Below are positions 11,243-26,557 of a DNA stretch of 64,000 nucleotides, piece after piece; the first letter of the stretch is position 1, and the number at the start of each line of letters is the position of its first letter. The notes under the pieces are model-generated. The model did no database searches and was not told the DNA's origin. It saw nothing but the letters and a program-made list of their open reading frames with translations. This DNA comes from Lepidurus packardi (lineage: Eukaryota; Arthropoda; Branchiopoda; Notostraca; Triopsidae), in contig JAKZAN010000004.1 of NCBI GenBank assembly GCA_023053545.1, positions 11,036,001-11,100,000 on the forward strand, in the 5' to 3' direction. Made by a program: the position numbers and the translations under genes.

Positions 11243-12806
11243 ACCTTCAAAAAAAGAAAACTAACATCTTCGTTGTAGACGAACAGGATCATATTATGCT
11301 CAGAGACCAGAACTAATAAGAATGTAAGGCGATTTTCGTGTATGTTTCTTCTCAATACAAGCCCCAAAAAGCTCTTCCAAATGATGGAGTACTAAACTAG
11401 AACGACTTACTTGGGCGTAATCGTAGCCCTGGGCAAGGTAAGTGCGCTTCCAGTGGGTCTTAGGATTGCTCATTTACATAATTGAGATTCGTACTAGCAA
11501 AAACCCGCCTGGTCTTTGGCTTTTCTGTGATTACTCAGACTAATGGAGATGGGGAGAAGGGATTAAGGTCAGATTTCGTGCCGTTTGGGCCAGGAAATAA
11601 CAGTCTTAAAGGAGTTAAGCACCAAAAAGGAAGCTTATTTGCTTAAATACTTCCCTTTCCCGCCTTAGGAAGATGAAAAAGCTCGGGATTTTCCGACCCA
11701 AGTTTGAGCTGTGGCTGCGCTGCACTTAGGCTAATGAGCGAGGGAAAAGATATGCCGAAAGTTTGGCGAAACTGAATACTTTATAAGAAACATTAGAGCA
11801 GCGAAGAGGGTTGCGTCTTTTGTGAGTCTGTTGTTGTTAATAATGAATTGGGTTGCTCGGAGAGAGTTGGGATGAAAACGCATTTGGAGATGTGAAAGAC
11901 TGATAAATGAGACGAAAGGACGTCAAGAGCGTTTGTGCATTTGTGGGGCACGGGATGATGATAATAACGAGTTCGAGGCAGAACATGTCCTTTTCTGCCG
12001 GAGAAGGCTTTTCACAACACCTTGATTTTATCACTCGCTTTTTCAGTCCTTAACAGAATTAATGGTCAGTTTTAAATCAGCTGAGTCCTGTTTAATAAAA
12101 ACGACCATCGCTTGCCTTTTTCGAACATCGGAAACATGTTACACGCCTAGATTACACGTGTTCGTCCGTCCAAAGGAGTTGGAACTTGGCTTGATAGTCC
12201 TATGAAAGCCAGAGCAAGGAAAAAATTCTCTGGTCAGGGCGTTATTGATTATCTGCTACCAGAGCGTCGAATGCATAATGGATGAGGGATTGGAAAATCG
12301 CTCAAAACGTTTTCCTTTCCTTTTAATATAATGTACTCTAGAGTTATGTCGGACAGCGACACGTTCGAATGTCGAATACCGTACCATATCTATTGTCAAA
12401 TTTACACATAAATCAATGTTATAAGAATGTTGACGTACTTGGATTTATGGAAGAAATAAAACATTCCCATATTGCACTAAAATAAAGCCAATAAAGCATG
12501 AGAAAGTCACAAAAACGCCACGAAAACATTAACCTTGAAAAGCACGCAGTTCATTTTTGCGGGGGTTGAATATTTTGGTTGATTTTCGCTGCAAAACTGG
12601 CTTTGCACGCCATCTAACCATAGGTTAATTTCGGACCTAACATAATTTAAATTCTAATTTGCCTCCCATACGCCATCTAAGTACGGGATAGATTCCATTT
12701 TCACGTGCTTGTATTGATTGCATAGTATTTACGTTTTCTATTTCATTGGGAAATTTAGTAAATTTTAATTTTACCTTAAAACGGCATTTAATATAAAGAT
12801 AAAAGG
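11243..12806. other. Intergenic stretch between the coiled-coil gene and ELP3
   Basis: No intact gene seen. It includes the possible retroelement remnant at 11879-12025 and the ELP3 promoter, which is AT-rich with no clear TATA box. Confidence 0.4.
11879..12025 (+). mobile_element. Possible remnant of a non-LTR retrotransposon C-terminus
   Basis: A 48-codon plus-strand frame contains ERLCICGARDDDN and EAEHVLFCRRRL. The spacing Cys-x-Cys-Gly, acidic stretch, Glu-His-Val-Leu-x-Cys resembles the CxCG-EHxLxxC segment after the reverse-transcriptase domain of several non-LTR elements. No reverse-transcriptase domain is present nearby. This is a weak, pattern-level call. Confidence 0.25.
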
Positions 12807-15037
12807 ATGGTACAATACATAGAAGGTATGTTAGTTGAAACTATAAAGTGGGGTGTTTCGTGCTAACAGAATTCTGTTTTAATACATAATACATTACAGA
12901 TACAGATTCGTCAGTAACACCGGTGATCGGAAAGCGGTCTAAAGAAGAGCTGGCCTTAATAGCAATCGGTGAGATCATCCAGGAATTGGTCAAAGCACAT
13001 ACCGAAAAACGCGATGTCAATCTCAACAAGCTTAAATGCTCCATTTCCTCAAAATATGGCTTGGCCTCGTCTCCCAGATTGGTCGACATTATTGCAGCAG
13101 TCCCTGCAATGCACAGAAAGACAATTGTGCCTAAGCTAAAAGCCAAACCTATTCGGACAGCTAGTGGGGTACATTTTTACCATTTTTGGTTCAGTTTGCA
13201 CCTTTCAGATAAATAATTTCTCATTCAAGATCGCCGTGGTAGCTGTCATGTGCAAACCACATCGTTGTCCCCATATCAACATGACTGGCAACATCTGCGT
13301 CTATTGTCCAGGTGGCCCAGATTCTGATTTCGAGTATTCGACTCAGTCCTACACTGGCTACGAACCGACGTCCATGAGAGCCATCCGAGCACGCTATAGT
13401 CCCTATTTGCAAACCCGTAGTCGAGTCGAACAGGTACATTTACCTTCTTTCGTCGCATTTAAAGTCTTAATCAACAGAATATGGTCTAGTTAAAACAACT
13501 GGGACACAGTGTGGACAAAGTAGAGTTCATCGTCATGGGAGGAACGTTTATGGCCTTGCCAGAGGAGTATCGGGACTACTTTATTCGCAATTTGCACGAT
13601 GCTTTGTCAGGCCACACGAGTACCGACGTAGACGAAGCCGTCAGGTAGAAGAAAATTGAACTGTTCATCTGTTCCTATTTTGTTGATTTTTTTTATTTTT
13701 GTTTGTTCAGGTATTCAGAGCGTAGTCCTACCAAATGTATAGGAATTACCATCGAAACTCGTCCTGATTACTGCCTGAAACGACACTTGTCGGATATGCT
13801 GCGATACGGATGCACTCGCTTGGAGATTGGAGTCCAATCCGTCTATGAAGATGTCGCTCGTGACACAAATCGAGGTCATACCGTCAAAGCCGTATGCGAG
13901 TCTTTTCATATGGCTAAAGACGCTGGTTTCAAGGTGGTTTCGCATATGATGCCCGATTTGCCTAACGTAGGACTCGAGCGCGACATTCAGCAATTTATCG
14001 TAATTTCATTACAAGTTTTTAAAGAACTAAATTAACCTTTTGAAGTTTTTGACAGGAATTTTTCGAAAATCCAGCGTTTAGACCAGACGGACTAAAGCTC
14101 TACCCAACATTAGTCATTAGAGGTACTGGACTGTATGAGCTATGGAAAACCGGCAGATATCGCTCCTATCCCCCAGATACTTTAGTTGATTTGACAGCCA
14201 GAGTTTTGGCGTTAGTTCCACCCTGGACTCGGGTTTATCGCGTCCAGCGTGATATTCCCATGCCGTTGGTCACGTACGTGATAACTTTCTAATTTTACGG
14301 GATGCGCTTCATGTATATCTTGGGTTCAGATCCGGAGTTGAACATGGAAACTTGCGAGAATTGGCCCTGGCTCGCATGAAAGACTTTGGGACGCAGTGCA
14401 GAGATGTCCGGACTAGAGAAGTTGGAATTCAAGAAGTTCACCACAAAGTTAGGCCTTACGAGGTAAAAAGTTACTTGTTTCCTTCTTATTGCAATTCTAA
14501 TTCTTGGGTCCTTCCTAGGTGGAGCTGATTCGCAGGGATTATGTGGCTAATGGAGGCTGGGAAACGTTTTTATCCTATGAAGATCCCAAACAGGATATTC
14601 TGATTGGCTTGTTGAGGCTTAGAAAATGCTCTGACGAAACTTACAGGTTTATAAAACTTTTTTTGACTTAAAAATCCATGTTTCTGTATTAAAAACCTAT
14701 ATTAATTGCCTTAAAATTAGGGAAGTATTCCCTGACAGAAACTAGTGTATTTGAACATGTGTATTTGTGTATTTGCAGACAGGAATTGAAGGGACAATGT
14801 TCGATTGTACGAGAGTTACACATTTATGGAAGTGTAGTACCTGTCAGTGCTCGCGACCCTAGGAAATTCCAGCATCAAGGATTTGGAACGCTGTTGATGG
14901 AAGAAGCAGAACGAATTGCGAGAGAAGAACATGGATCAGATAAAATCGCTGTTATTTCTGGGGTGGGAACACGGAACTATTATAGGAAATTGGGATATGA
15001 ACTTGAGGGGCCTTATATGGTTAAAATGTTGGAATAA
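12807..15037 (+). CDS. ELP3: Elongator complex catalytic subunit ELP3
   Basis: Nine exons join in phase: 12807-12825, 12900-13168, 13230-13433, 13490-13644, 13711-13999, 14056-14273, 14330-14462, 14519-14646, 14779-15037; 557 residues (human 547). It is near-identical to the animal family throughout. The radical-SAM domain has the [4Fe-4S] cysteines C109, C119 and C122 in [14 protein letters not shown], followed by [19 protein letters not shown]. The C-terminal GNAT acetyltransferase domain carries the acetyl-CoA loop [13 protein letters not shown] and ends YMVKMLE. Known role: with ELP1/2/4-6 it installs the cm5-type modification on wobble uridine of tRNAs in the cytosol. The divergent 20-residue N-terminus differs from vertebrates, so the tiny first exon is the least certain part. 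AATAAA follows at 15070-15075. Confidence 0.97.
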
Positions 15038-15458
15038 TTAAACTTTGTATTGGTTTTGACTTCAGTGGAAATAAAGATTTCTTTGTTTGACTTCACCAGT
15101 TTCGGATTAATCGTTAAATGATTCCACTATAATTGACGAAATAAAGCAATCAATAAAACAGCGCAAGCCAAATTCGCCCTTTTAGGTTTTAATTCATTAA
15201 TCTTAATTAAATTGAGCCTTTATCTTTAAGTTTTATTTAGTTAAACTGGTTTTATTTTTCTAAAAAAAGCAAAAATGTAGAATTAATAAGCAATACGGTA
15301 GATCATTATTTTGTTTTCCTTCTGTAATTCGAAGAGACATCCTTTAGATAATTCGAATATGGCTTGGAACGTTTTATAATGTATAGATGGCATGCAAGTA
15401 CGAGCACTGTGGTAGCTAGTAAATAAACTTGGTCTGTTTCCTTCTTTAGGGGGCAAAA

Positions 15459-16329
15459 ATGGTATTTTATTTTGTTAGTACAGGTAAAGTAAGGTTAATT
15501 AATAAATAATAATTTAATAAGTTGTTCTTTCATGTCTTTAGCTGTTTCCCCTTCTGTGACGTTGTTTATGGGCGAAGACAAATTTGAAAGTATGTATGGA
15601 ATGCATTTTTAGATAAAACTTGTAAGTTGTATTAAATGAATGCAAATCTTGGTTTAGATGAGGAGCTGATTAAATGGGGATGGCCAGAAGACGTTTGGTT
15701 TCACGTTGACAAGCTTTCGTCTGCCCATGTGTACTTGCGGTTGCATCCAGTGAGTAATTTAATGTTAGAGAGTTAGTCAATTAAGTGAGTATCCTGCAAT
15801 TTAATTAGGGACAAACCATCGATGACGTTCCGGCGGCCGTTTTGGAAGATGCGGCTCAATTAGTCAAAGCTAATAGTATCCAAGGTAATAAGATGAATAA
15901 CTTGGAAGTGGTATACACCATGTGGTCTAATTTGAAGAAGACTCCAAGCATGGAAGTTGGCCAAATTAGTTTCCATAAAGACAAAGAGGTAAAATATAAT
16001 TACTGTACTTTTAATGTGCGTATAATAGTGTGGTATGGTTCTAGGTTCGAAAGATTAAGGTAGATAAGCGCGTAAATGAGATTGTGAACCGTTTGAATAA
16101 AACCAAGGAAGAAAAGAAGCTTGATTTTCGGCTCTTAAGAGAAGAGCGGGATCGCGAAGAAAGGGAAGACAAGAAGAGGATCCTAAGAGAACAGAAAGAG
16201 CGCGAGAAGGAAGATGAACGGAAACGACAGGACGACGCTGAATTTCGCAGTTACGACCGTTTGATGAAAGCTGATTATATGAAGACCAACAAGGAGGATT
16301 CGGCGAATGATTCCGATGATTTCATGTAA
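15459..16329 (+). CDS. CCDC25: Coiled-coil domain protein 25 (NFACT-R domain)
   Basis: Exons 15459-15483, 15542-15589, 15658-15749, 15809-15988 and 16045-16329 give 209 residues (human 208). It begins MVFYFVST. Conserved blocks are [33 protein letters not shown] and [12 protein letters not shown], followed by a charged coiled coil rich in Arg/Glu/Lys and the typical tail NDSDDFM. Known from vertebrates: the NFACT-R fold, and for human CCDC25 a membrane role as a sensor of extracellular DNA. The invertebrate role is not settled. Polyadenylation signal AATAAA at 16371-16376. It is co-directional with ELP3, 421 bp downstream. Confidence 0.96.
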
Positions 16330-16622
16330 TAATACAGCGAAAGGTTCATCCCAAATTTCCTTTGTATGCAAATAAACTGTCGTGTCACTTTCGGCATTTA
16401 AATCTCGCGCTTACATTTCAATTTGTCAGACATATCCATCGCAAAATCAAAGTCTATCCCATTACTGTTTCGATCCGATACCAACTTTGTTTACATCTCC
16501 TATACATTGCAACACCTAACTAATTGGTTTCACGAGGTTTTCCGTCACCAGTACGTGCTGCCACCTAGTGACGCCACACTTTACTAAAAATATGCGTACC
16601 ATTGCACATTTATTTTTAGCAA

Positions 16623-17598
16623 ATGTTTCTTGAAGTAATCACCATTGTCTTTAAGTTTTTATATCTTACAATATAACTGTGTATTCTTGCGACCACTGTG
16701 CTTATAATAGGCTATTTCAACTTATTTTCATCTCATTTTCGTCTCATTTTCACTTTTTAGGATGAAGAGGGCTTTATAAAAGTTTCCAAGAAAAAAACCG
16801 CGAAACGGAAGATCGTTGTCCACCATCAGTTGCATACAACTAATTCTTTAGAAGATTTTGATTCAATCGTCAAGTACTTCAAGCTCATTTTTCAAAGAAA
16901 TAACCTAACAGCGAATTTTGTGTAGACGGCTCGAAAAGTGTGTTGTAGAATTACGTTCCTCTGAGTTTCTAACTCGTTTCCTGGATCTTTTAGATCGTCA
17001 GGTGCCCTCTTCGTTTAGCGAAATCGTCTGTTACGGCCTAGGCCGATTCTCAGACTGCAAAGTAGCCCGTCTCCAGTGTGCTTTACTCCTAATCCTGCAA
17101 AGCCATCTCTCGCACAATATTCTTGTTTTCGACCCGGTCTTTACCCCCGTCGAAAAAGCCGTTCTCCAGCACCTTAATATCCACCTTATCTTAACCAACG
17201 AAGAAGGGAAACGACCGGTAGCTCGAGAAGGCTCCTTTTTCATTCTTCCCCATTGTCCAAAACAGTTAACCAACAATTTGCTATACGCCAACTGGTCTCT
17301 CGAAGCCCTCAATAGCAGTCTTATACTAAGTAACAGCTTTAGCCACATCGTCGAGTCCACCCCAGCTCGGATCCTCAAACAAGAAGCTCCTCATATCCTT
17401 AAAATTGGCCCCTACGTTCAAGAAACTGCCCTTCCCAAAAACGTCTTTCATTTAGACGACGTTTTCAACCATTTATCCTTCCATTCCTTCCCATTGTCCA
17501 ATTTCTCTTCTGTAGAAGACGACTTCTGGCTAGATAACTCCGAACCGGACTACTCCGAGACTTTCTCCGAAGAATTCGTCAAACTGCAGCTTCATTAA
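16623..17598 (+). CDS. SRRD: SRR1-like domain protein
   Basis: Exons 16623-16634, 16761-16873 and 16926-17598; 265 residues. The core is the SRR1 domain: IVCYGLGRFSDCKVARLQ, VFDPVFTPVEKAVL, NEEGKR, then FILPHCPKQLTNNLLYANWS and ILSNSF, matching the order in human SRRD and plant SRR1. Known role: linked to heme-dependent and circadian regulation, biochemistry unclear. The 12-base first exon (MFLE) was inferred because exon 2 starts after a strong acceptor and needs an upstream phase-0 ATG; GAA then GTAATC at 16632-16640 provides one. That start is tentative. The stop at 17596-17598 is only 16 bp before the FMC1 ATG and no AATAAA lies between. Confidence 0.88.
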
Positions 17599-17614
17599 AG
17601 CTAACTGAAAGAAA

Positions 17615-17920
17615 ATGAACAGCCACCAATTAATACGTTCATTACTTCACGAGTTACGCACCCTAAGACCTGACCATCGCTTAAGGAACACCCCTTCCGC
17701 CAGTTATGTCTTGAATCTCTTTCGCAAACACCAGGTCACTGGCGAGCTAACCTGCAAAGCTGAAGAAGAAATGAAACACTTGGCTTCCACCTACACAACG
17801 TATTTACATAGCAGTCGGCGATCTGAGCAGTTGAGAAGCGAATATAATGGGCGTGGCGAACGCACTGTCCAGGAAACTGCTTCCTTAGTGGGCTTTAAAC
17901 TCCCCCACGATCCCAAGTGA
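17615..17920 (+). CDS. FMC1: ATP synthase assembly factor FMC1 homologue
   Basis: A single uninterrupted exon of 101 codons. It matches the FMC1 (C7orf55) family along its length: LIRSLLHELR near the N-terminus, FRKHQVTGE in the middle, then RSEYNGRGERTVQETASLVG and FKLPHDP at the C-terminus (human has EFHGKGERSVEESAGLVG, LKLPHQP). Known role: mitochondrial matrix factor required for assembly or stability of complex V (F1 sector, with ATPAF2/Atp12). The gene lies 16 bp after the SRR1-like stop and ends 62 bp before the POMK start. This leaves no room for a conventional promoter, which suggests a shared transcript. Confidence 0.95.
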   Translation: MNSHQLIRSLLHELRTLRPDHRLRNTPSASYVLNLFRKHQVTGELTCKAEEEMKHLASTYTTYLHSSRRSEQLRSEYNGRGERTVQETASLVGFKLPHDPK

Positions 17921-17982
17921 AGTCGTAGTTCTTATCTAATATGAATAGAGTTGTAGAGAACGGTTGAATTTACGTTTTAAAC

Positions 17983-18888
17983 ATGAAATCTCCCACAATT
18001 GTGCTAGTTTGGTGCCTCTTAGACATAGTAATGGGCAAACTTTGTCCAGATGGGATGTTTTGGTGGCCTCAAGGCGGAATTTGCCATTCTTGGCTAAACT
18101 GTGAGGATATGGCGGATTTAAAGGTTGGAGATTTGGTAGGATCTGGCGCTGTGAAGGCTATTTTCAAAGCAGAGTGGAAGGAATACGAGTTGGCGTACGT
18201 GGAACTGTTGAATGATGAATTTGAAGCCGATTTTTTGCACGGTTTGCGAGTTCTGAAGTCGCTTCAAACTAGCGATCTAGTGGTAAAGCTTAGAGGGGTT
18301 TGCGAGTCAAAGATGGTTTATTTAACCGAATATCATGAGTTGGGAGATGCTCGTAATATTCCGCGAGTTTTGAAGGATTCTGGGCCGGATTTTGACCGGC
18401 CGGAATTTCGTTTAGGGTTATGTGCTACCTATGCGAGGATTTTAGCTCAGTTACATGAAAACCGGATGGTCATGTGTGATTCCAATAATTTACAAAAGAC
18501 CTTAAGCCAGTACTTGGTTCGTAAAGCGGATTTAAAACTCTTGGTCAACGATTTGGACTCTGTAGCTGGTATGCGTGAAAATGAAGATAAATCTGTGATT
18601 CGATGTGGGCCAAACGTACTTGAAGGGGATTTTTTGGCACCTGAACAGCGAGGGGAACATGGTTTAAAACTAGGATACAATGAAAAAACGGATATGTGGA
18701 AGCTTCCTGCTGTTTGTAGCTATTTCCTCGGAAAGGAATTGAGTTCGTTTAGAGCTGTATTGCCACGTTTGGGCAAATTGCATCGATCCTGCAAGAACGA
18801 AGAGCCTAACTTGCGACCTAATGCGAAGCAAGTTGCTGAAGAATACGATTATATTATATGGACGCTTTTACATGACGAAGAACTCTAA
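17983..18888 (+). CDS. POMK: Protein O-mannose kinase (POMK/SGK196)
   Basis: A single-exon 301-residue protein. An N-terminal hydrophobic segment (IVLVWCLLDIVMG) acts as signal anchor, followed by the luminal CPDGMFWWP motif. The kinase-like fold has GSGAVKAIFKAEWKE (modified glycine loop), DFLHGLRVLKSLQ, the family signature MCDSNNLQKTLSQYL (catalytic-loop equivalent with Asp), VNDLD in place of DFG, and GDFLAPEQ. Known role: in the ER it phosphorylates position 6 of O-mannose in the core M3 glycan of alpha-dystroglycan. Length is near the human protein (350) minus its longer N-terminus. No intron is present. A variant hexamer AATACA lies at 18916-18921. Confidence 0.95.
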   Translation: MKSPTIVLVWCLLDIVMGKLCPDGMFWWPQGGICHSWLNCEDMADLKVGDLVGSGAVKAIFKAEWKEYELAYVELLNDEFEADFLHGLRVLKSLQTSDLVVKLRGVCESKMVYLTEYHELGDARNIPRVLKDSGPDFDRPEFRLGLCATYARILAQLHENRMVMCDSNNLQKTLSQYLVRKADLKLLVNDLDSVAGMRENEDKSVIRCGPNVLEGDFLAPEQRGEHGLKLGYNEKTDMWKLPAVCSYFLGKELSSFRAVLPRLGKLHRSCKNEEPNLRPNAKQVAEEYDYIIWTLLHDEEL

Positions 18889-19161
18889 AAATATGTTGTA
18901 AAAACATTTTCCGGAAATACATTTCTCAGATTTTATCATAATTATGGTTCCCCCCACTCCTAGATGGCGAGTACGTTCCCTTTTCGATGTAAAATGATCT
19001 TTGAAAAAACACAATCAACACGAAATGCTCGTGCTTTATTAGCTGTGACAACAGCTTAATATATCGTCCAGACTTTAGCCTTGCCAGTGGGAGGGTGGGT
19101 TGCTGAGCTTGTCGTTTAAATATTTGGAGAAATTAGTTGTAATACCAAATAGTTAGATTCT

Positions 19162-20407
19162 ATGTCAAACATGAACAGCCCTTCTCGCTCGTCTTGTGCG
19201 TCTCCCTTGTCACATTTAGCAGAAGTAATTAAAAGAATTAAAGTTGTCGCTTAAGTTATTAAATATAATTGTCGTAGGGTGCTGGAGGATATGATTCCTT
19301 TGAGAGCGACGAAGAAGGAGCGGAAAAGAGGCATACACGCAAAGATTTAGCCATCAAGCTGATACAAAAATCCGAATCAGGTTAATTTCTTATCACTCGT
19401 TCTCCACATATTTCCTAATTTGTAACTAAACTCGTTGTAAAAGGCCCTCGAGCAAAGGAAGTTTTCGCTGAAGAAGAACGCAAAGAAGAATTCAGACGCG
19501 CTCGTTCATCGATTCTGTCCTTAAACGCGTATGACCGTCACAAACGCTTAGTTAATGACTACATCCTGTCCAATCCTGGTGATACAAAGCTGCTTCAACG
19601 CGATACGTAAGTTAAAATCAGGTATGTTAAGCAAATTAACGTGTTTCATTTGCTCTGCAGGACCCGAGATCGCAGAGATATAGACATAATCCGTGAAAAT
19701 CATCAATTCTTGTGGGACGAAAGTAGCTCAGCCGAAACGTGGGGATCCAGATTAGCCAAAAAGTATTACGACAGGCTTTTCAAAGAGTATTGCATCTGTG
19801 ATTTAAGTCGTTTTAAAGAAAACAAGGTAGAAACGTTTTCAATGCTATTGATATTTCGTTAGTATCTTAAGAAATGTTCCCAGGTTGCAATGCGTTGGCG
19901 AATAGAGAAAGAAGTAGTAGAAGGCAAAGGCCAATTCTTATGTGGTGATCGCCAATGTGCAGAAAGAGAAGACCTGCGAACCTGGGAAGTCAATTTCGGT
20001 TATGTGGAGCATGGAGAAAAGAAAAACGCTTTAATAAAACTACGTAAGCACAATAAATGTAACCTTTTTAATCATCCAAATTTTTGTAATTATTCTCGTT
20101 AAAAGGACTTTGTCCCGACTGTTCTTACAAGTTAAACTACCATCACAAGAAAAAGGAAGTAACCAAGAAGAAAAGGAAGCATTCCAAGCAGAAGAAATTA
20201 AAGAAACGGGCAAGGAAGGAGCGGGTTGCCAGTTCTTCTTCCTCGGAAGAAGAAACAACAGAGGAAAAACTCGCTGTAGATACTGTAGAGACGGAAAAAG
20301 CTGAAGAAAAGAAATCCGCATCGATCTGGAAAGAAACAAGTCAAGCAGTGGAAGAGAAAACGCGTGAAGAAGAATTCGACGAATATTTGCAAGATTTATT
20401 TCTCTAA
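19162..20407 (+). CDS. FRA10AC1: FRA10AC1 homologue (nuclear protein)
   Basis: Exons 19162-19224, 19278-19380, 19444-19606, 19661-19826, 19884-20043 and 20106-20407; 318 residues (human 315). Conserved blocks: GGYDSFESDEE, NAYDRHKRLVNDYIL, DIIRENHQFLWDE, RLAKKYYDRLFKEYCICDLS, RWRIEKEVVEGKGQFLCG and WEVNFGYVEHGEKKNALIKL. A CPDC-type zinc-like pair follows, then a basic/serine-rich tail ending EEEFDEYLQDLFL. Known: nuclear, associated with spliceosomal fractions in human cells; function poorly defined. Two in-frame ATGs (19162 and 19171) could start it; the upstream one is listed. Confidence 0.95.
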
Positions 20408-20760
20408 AACCTGATTGGCTGGCCCAAGAAAGCATACAAAGACTATCTTAAATAACAGTTCCTTCCCATATTTGGCACCCATAAAATATCTTTCCTTTAC
20501 AAATCTACACCCAAATTACAGACAATATTACACAGAAACTGGCCCGACAAAGTGAAATGGGAATTGGCTACAAAGTGAAACACCACTATTATTTTGGGTT
20601 AAAAAAGCGCCTGTTTTAAATCCACAGGTTTTTTTTAAGAAACAAAACACCAAATGACACACAACTTCCTCCACTTTTTTCTTACCGATTCAGTGCAGAC
20701 GTTAAGGCACGTTTCTTTTTTAATAGATGTAAAACGTAAGAATGGATCTTAAAAAGTCCT

Positions 20761-22493
20761 TTAAAAGACTCGCGTGAGATTCCAACAGAGGGCGTGATCA
20801 CGCGGATCCGCCCATCCTCCGTTTCCTTTCTTGAGTTTGGCCACTTTTACACCCCTCGGCACATTTACTGTGAATTTGGGGGGAAATAACTGCGGTTTGA
20901 ACAGCCCTAATGCCCACTGGACTTTTTTCAGCACTTCTTTGGCTTGACAATCGTATTTCTTATGATGAACTCCGCTGTTTCGTTTAGAGAAAATAGTTAA
21001 ATATGTTAAGAAACATTTAACAAACAAAAAGTAGAAAATTCAAAGGTTATTACCATTCTCCTATATGGAAAACCCGAGGCACGCGGGGGAGCAGCACTGT
21101 AAGCGGTTTATCGAGGCAATTATGGGATACGGCTTGCAAACTCCAGTCCCAGTTATAGTCATCCAAGGTACAGAACAACTCAGCGCAGTGCTGGAACTTT
21201 TGCCAGAGATTTCGGTTTAAAACCATGCCCATATTGTGCTTAGAAGATGACCAAGGCACGTATTCTATCAGTCCGCCGTCTGCCGTTACCTAGAAAAATA
21301 AATTTATCTCCACTCCATTAAGGTTTCTTCAGTCCTACCCGTAAGACTTTTGGATAAGACCCCAAAGTGAGCAAAGCAGGGGAAGGTTCGGGTCTCGTCC
21401 ACTCGTTTTGGATTCGAGTCATAGCGTGCAAAGTATAGAGCAAATCTTCCGCTACGTAATGATCCTCTTCAAGCAGAATTACTGGCCCGTTGAAGCTTTC
21501 CGTAATGCGTAATCCGCCGCCGAAGATGTAATTTGCTTTCCACCACCAATGATGCTTGGTCTGTGTGAATCTGGCTTCGCGATAATGTCCATACAAGTCT
21601 GGTGTCTGCGCATTGGTACAGCCCAAAGCATTAGCCCTAGAAAAGCCATTACCATACGTTTTAACCGCCCCAAGAAGGGAAGAAAGGAACAAAAAGCAGT
21701 GAACACAGCACAAAGCAGGGGACAAAAGTGCTACCGAGAGTAGATTCCATTTGCTTTGCATATTTAGTTCTTTACTTGTCTTTGGTCACGTCGCGAGGAC
21801 AATCGCCTGGCGAATCGCCCGGAAAAGTGTGCGGATGCGTTTGCAAAGAGTGCGGAAAGAAAATTTGCACCACGGGCGCGAAATCAATGGCGGAGACCAA
21901 GGCATTGATGTCTTCACTCCACACGTCATGTGAAAATACGAGCAGGGCGTGGTGGACGTCCTTAACGAGAGCCAAACTCACCACTAATTGACGCAAATAG
22001 GCTAAGCGTGTGTGGACTTGAATGACGATTACAGATGGATAAGACGTAAATTGGCTTTCGTTGTTGGATTCAACATGGGGCCACGGGAATGATTCGATAT
22101 TGTGGACTTTCTGACGACGGTTCTCTTCCTCTATCAAATGCTGGATCTCGGGGAGCGTTAGGTTCGCTGTGTGGTTCGATACACTGGCCGGAGCTTTTAT
22201 GGTTAGATATTTCCGTAGAGCCAAGGGTACGGCTGATAAATTGGCTTCTAACCTGTACATAGTTGTAAAAATGAAAGCTTATGTAATGTTTTCGGGCTGT
22301 TTTACGTGTCGCTGTCGCTGATTTTGTCGAACCATTTCCAAGCGCCTTGTCCACCGGATCGGGGGGTGTTTTCTGTGTTTAAACTGCCCTGAAGAATGGA
22401 GATTTGTATACCAAAAAAGCCTATCAGACAGAGCGCCAGGCCTGCTTTGACGATGTACAACATGATTCTTTGTTTTTGAGAAAATAGACCCAT
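20761..22493 (-). CDS. MGAT2: Alpha-1,6-mannosyl-glycoprotein 2-beta-N-acetylglucosaminyltransferase (GnT-II)
   Basis: Minus-strand exons 22493-22306, 22252-21776, 21636-21339, 21289-21054 and 20974-20761; 470 residues (human 447). Type II membrane topology: a short cytosolic tail, then a hydrophobic anchor (IVKAGLALCLIGFFGIQI). The luminal catalytic domain has VIVIQVHTRLAYLRQLV, VFSHDVWS and GHYREARFTQTKHHWWWK (HHWWWK at 250-255). The metal-binding EED lies at 278-280, followed by KHNMGMVLNRN, DDYNWDWSLQ and GVHHKK. Known role: in the Golgi it transfers GlcNAc to the alpha-1,6 mannose arm, committing N-glycans to the complex type. The stop lies 353 bp from the convergent FRA10AC1 stop. Confidence 0.96.
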
Positions 22494-22919
22494 TTGGGAC
22501 CAGCCCAAATTGGGTCTAGAAGTAAATGGAAAGAAGTTCTAAAATAATAATTTTAAGAAACACAGGACTAATCCATGCTAAAAATCACCGAAAACATCTT
22601 AAACTCGATTTGTTTTCGTGTTCCTGAAGAAACTCAAGACTTGTTGACGTTCACAAAGATAAAAAAAAAAGACGTGTCAGTAAACGCGAATTGAGAAACT
22701 TTCAAAATACTAAACCGCGATTGGCTGGTATTTATGCATTACGTCATAAGGGGATGATTTATAAACTTCACGTTTCTTTGATTTTCGCTTTGATTGCAAC
22801 AGACGTAGTTAGCGCGGTGAGTCATTTTACCAGAATATTATTTAAATATTAAGCTCGCTCAATCCAGGTTGTAACTGTCATTCGTACCAGACGTCTCGAA
22901 GTGCGCTGATTAAGCGAAA
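22494..22919. promoter_or_regulatory. Shared divergent promoter region of MGAT2 and PDCD6
   Basis: Only 426 bp separate the two divergent start codons. No TATA box is evident on either side, consistent with a bidirectional housekeeping promoter. The call is from arrangement only. Confidence 0.45.
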
Positions 22920-23753
<834 letters not shown>

Positions 23754-23934
23754 GTATCGTTTCAAATGTTTGCTGGAGAAAAGACACAATTATCTGTGAA
23801 CTTCCTGAGCCAAACTGTCTTTGAGCCCATGCTTTCCGCTGTATTCGTTCTTCCATTTACACAGCACTTTTACGTGTTAAAGCTAAAATACAAAAAATTT
23901 ATAAAGCTCCGAAAAAAAAGAAACAATTATGGAT

Positions 23935-26557
<2,623 letters not shown>

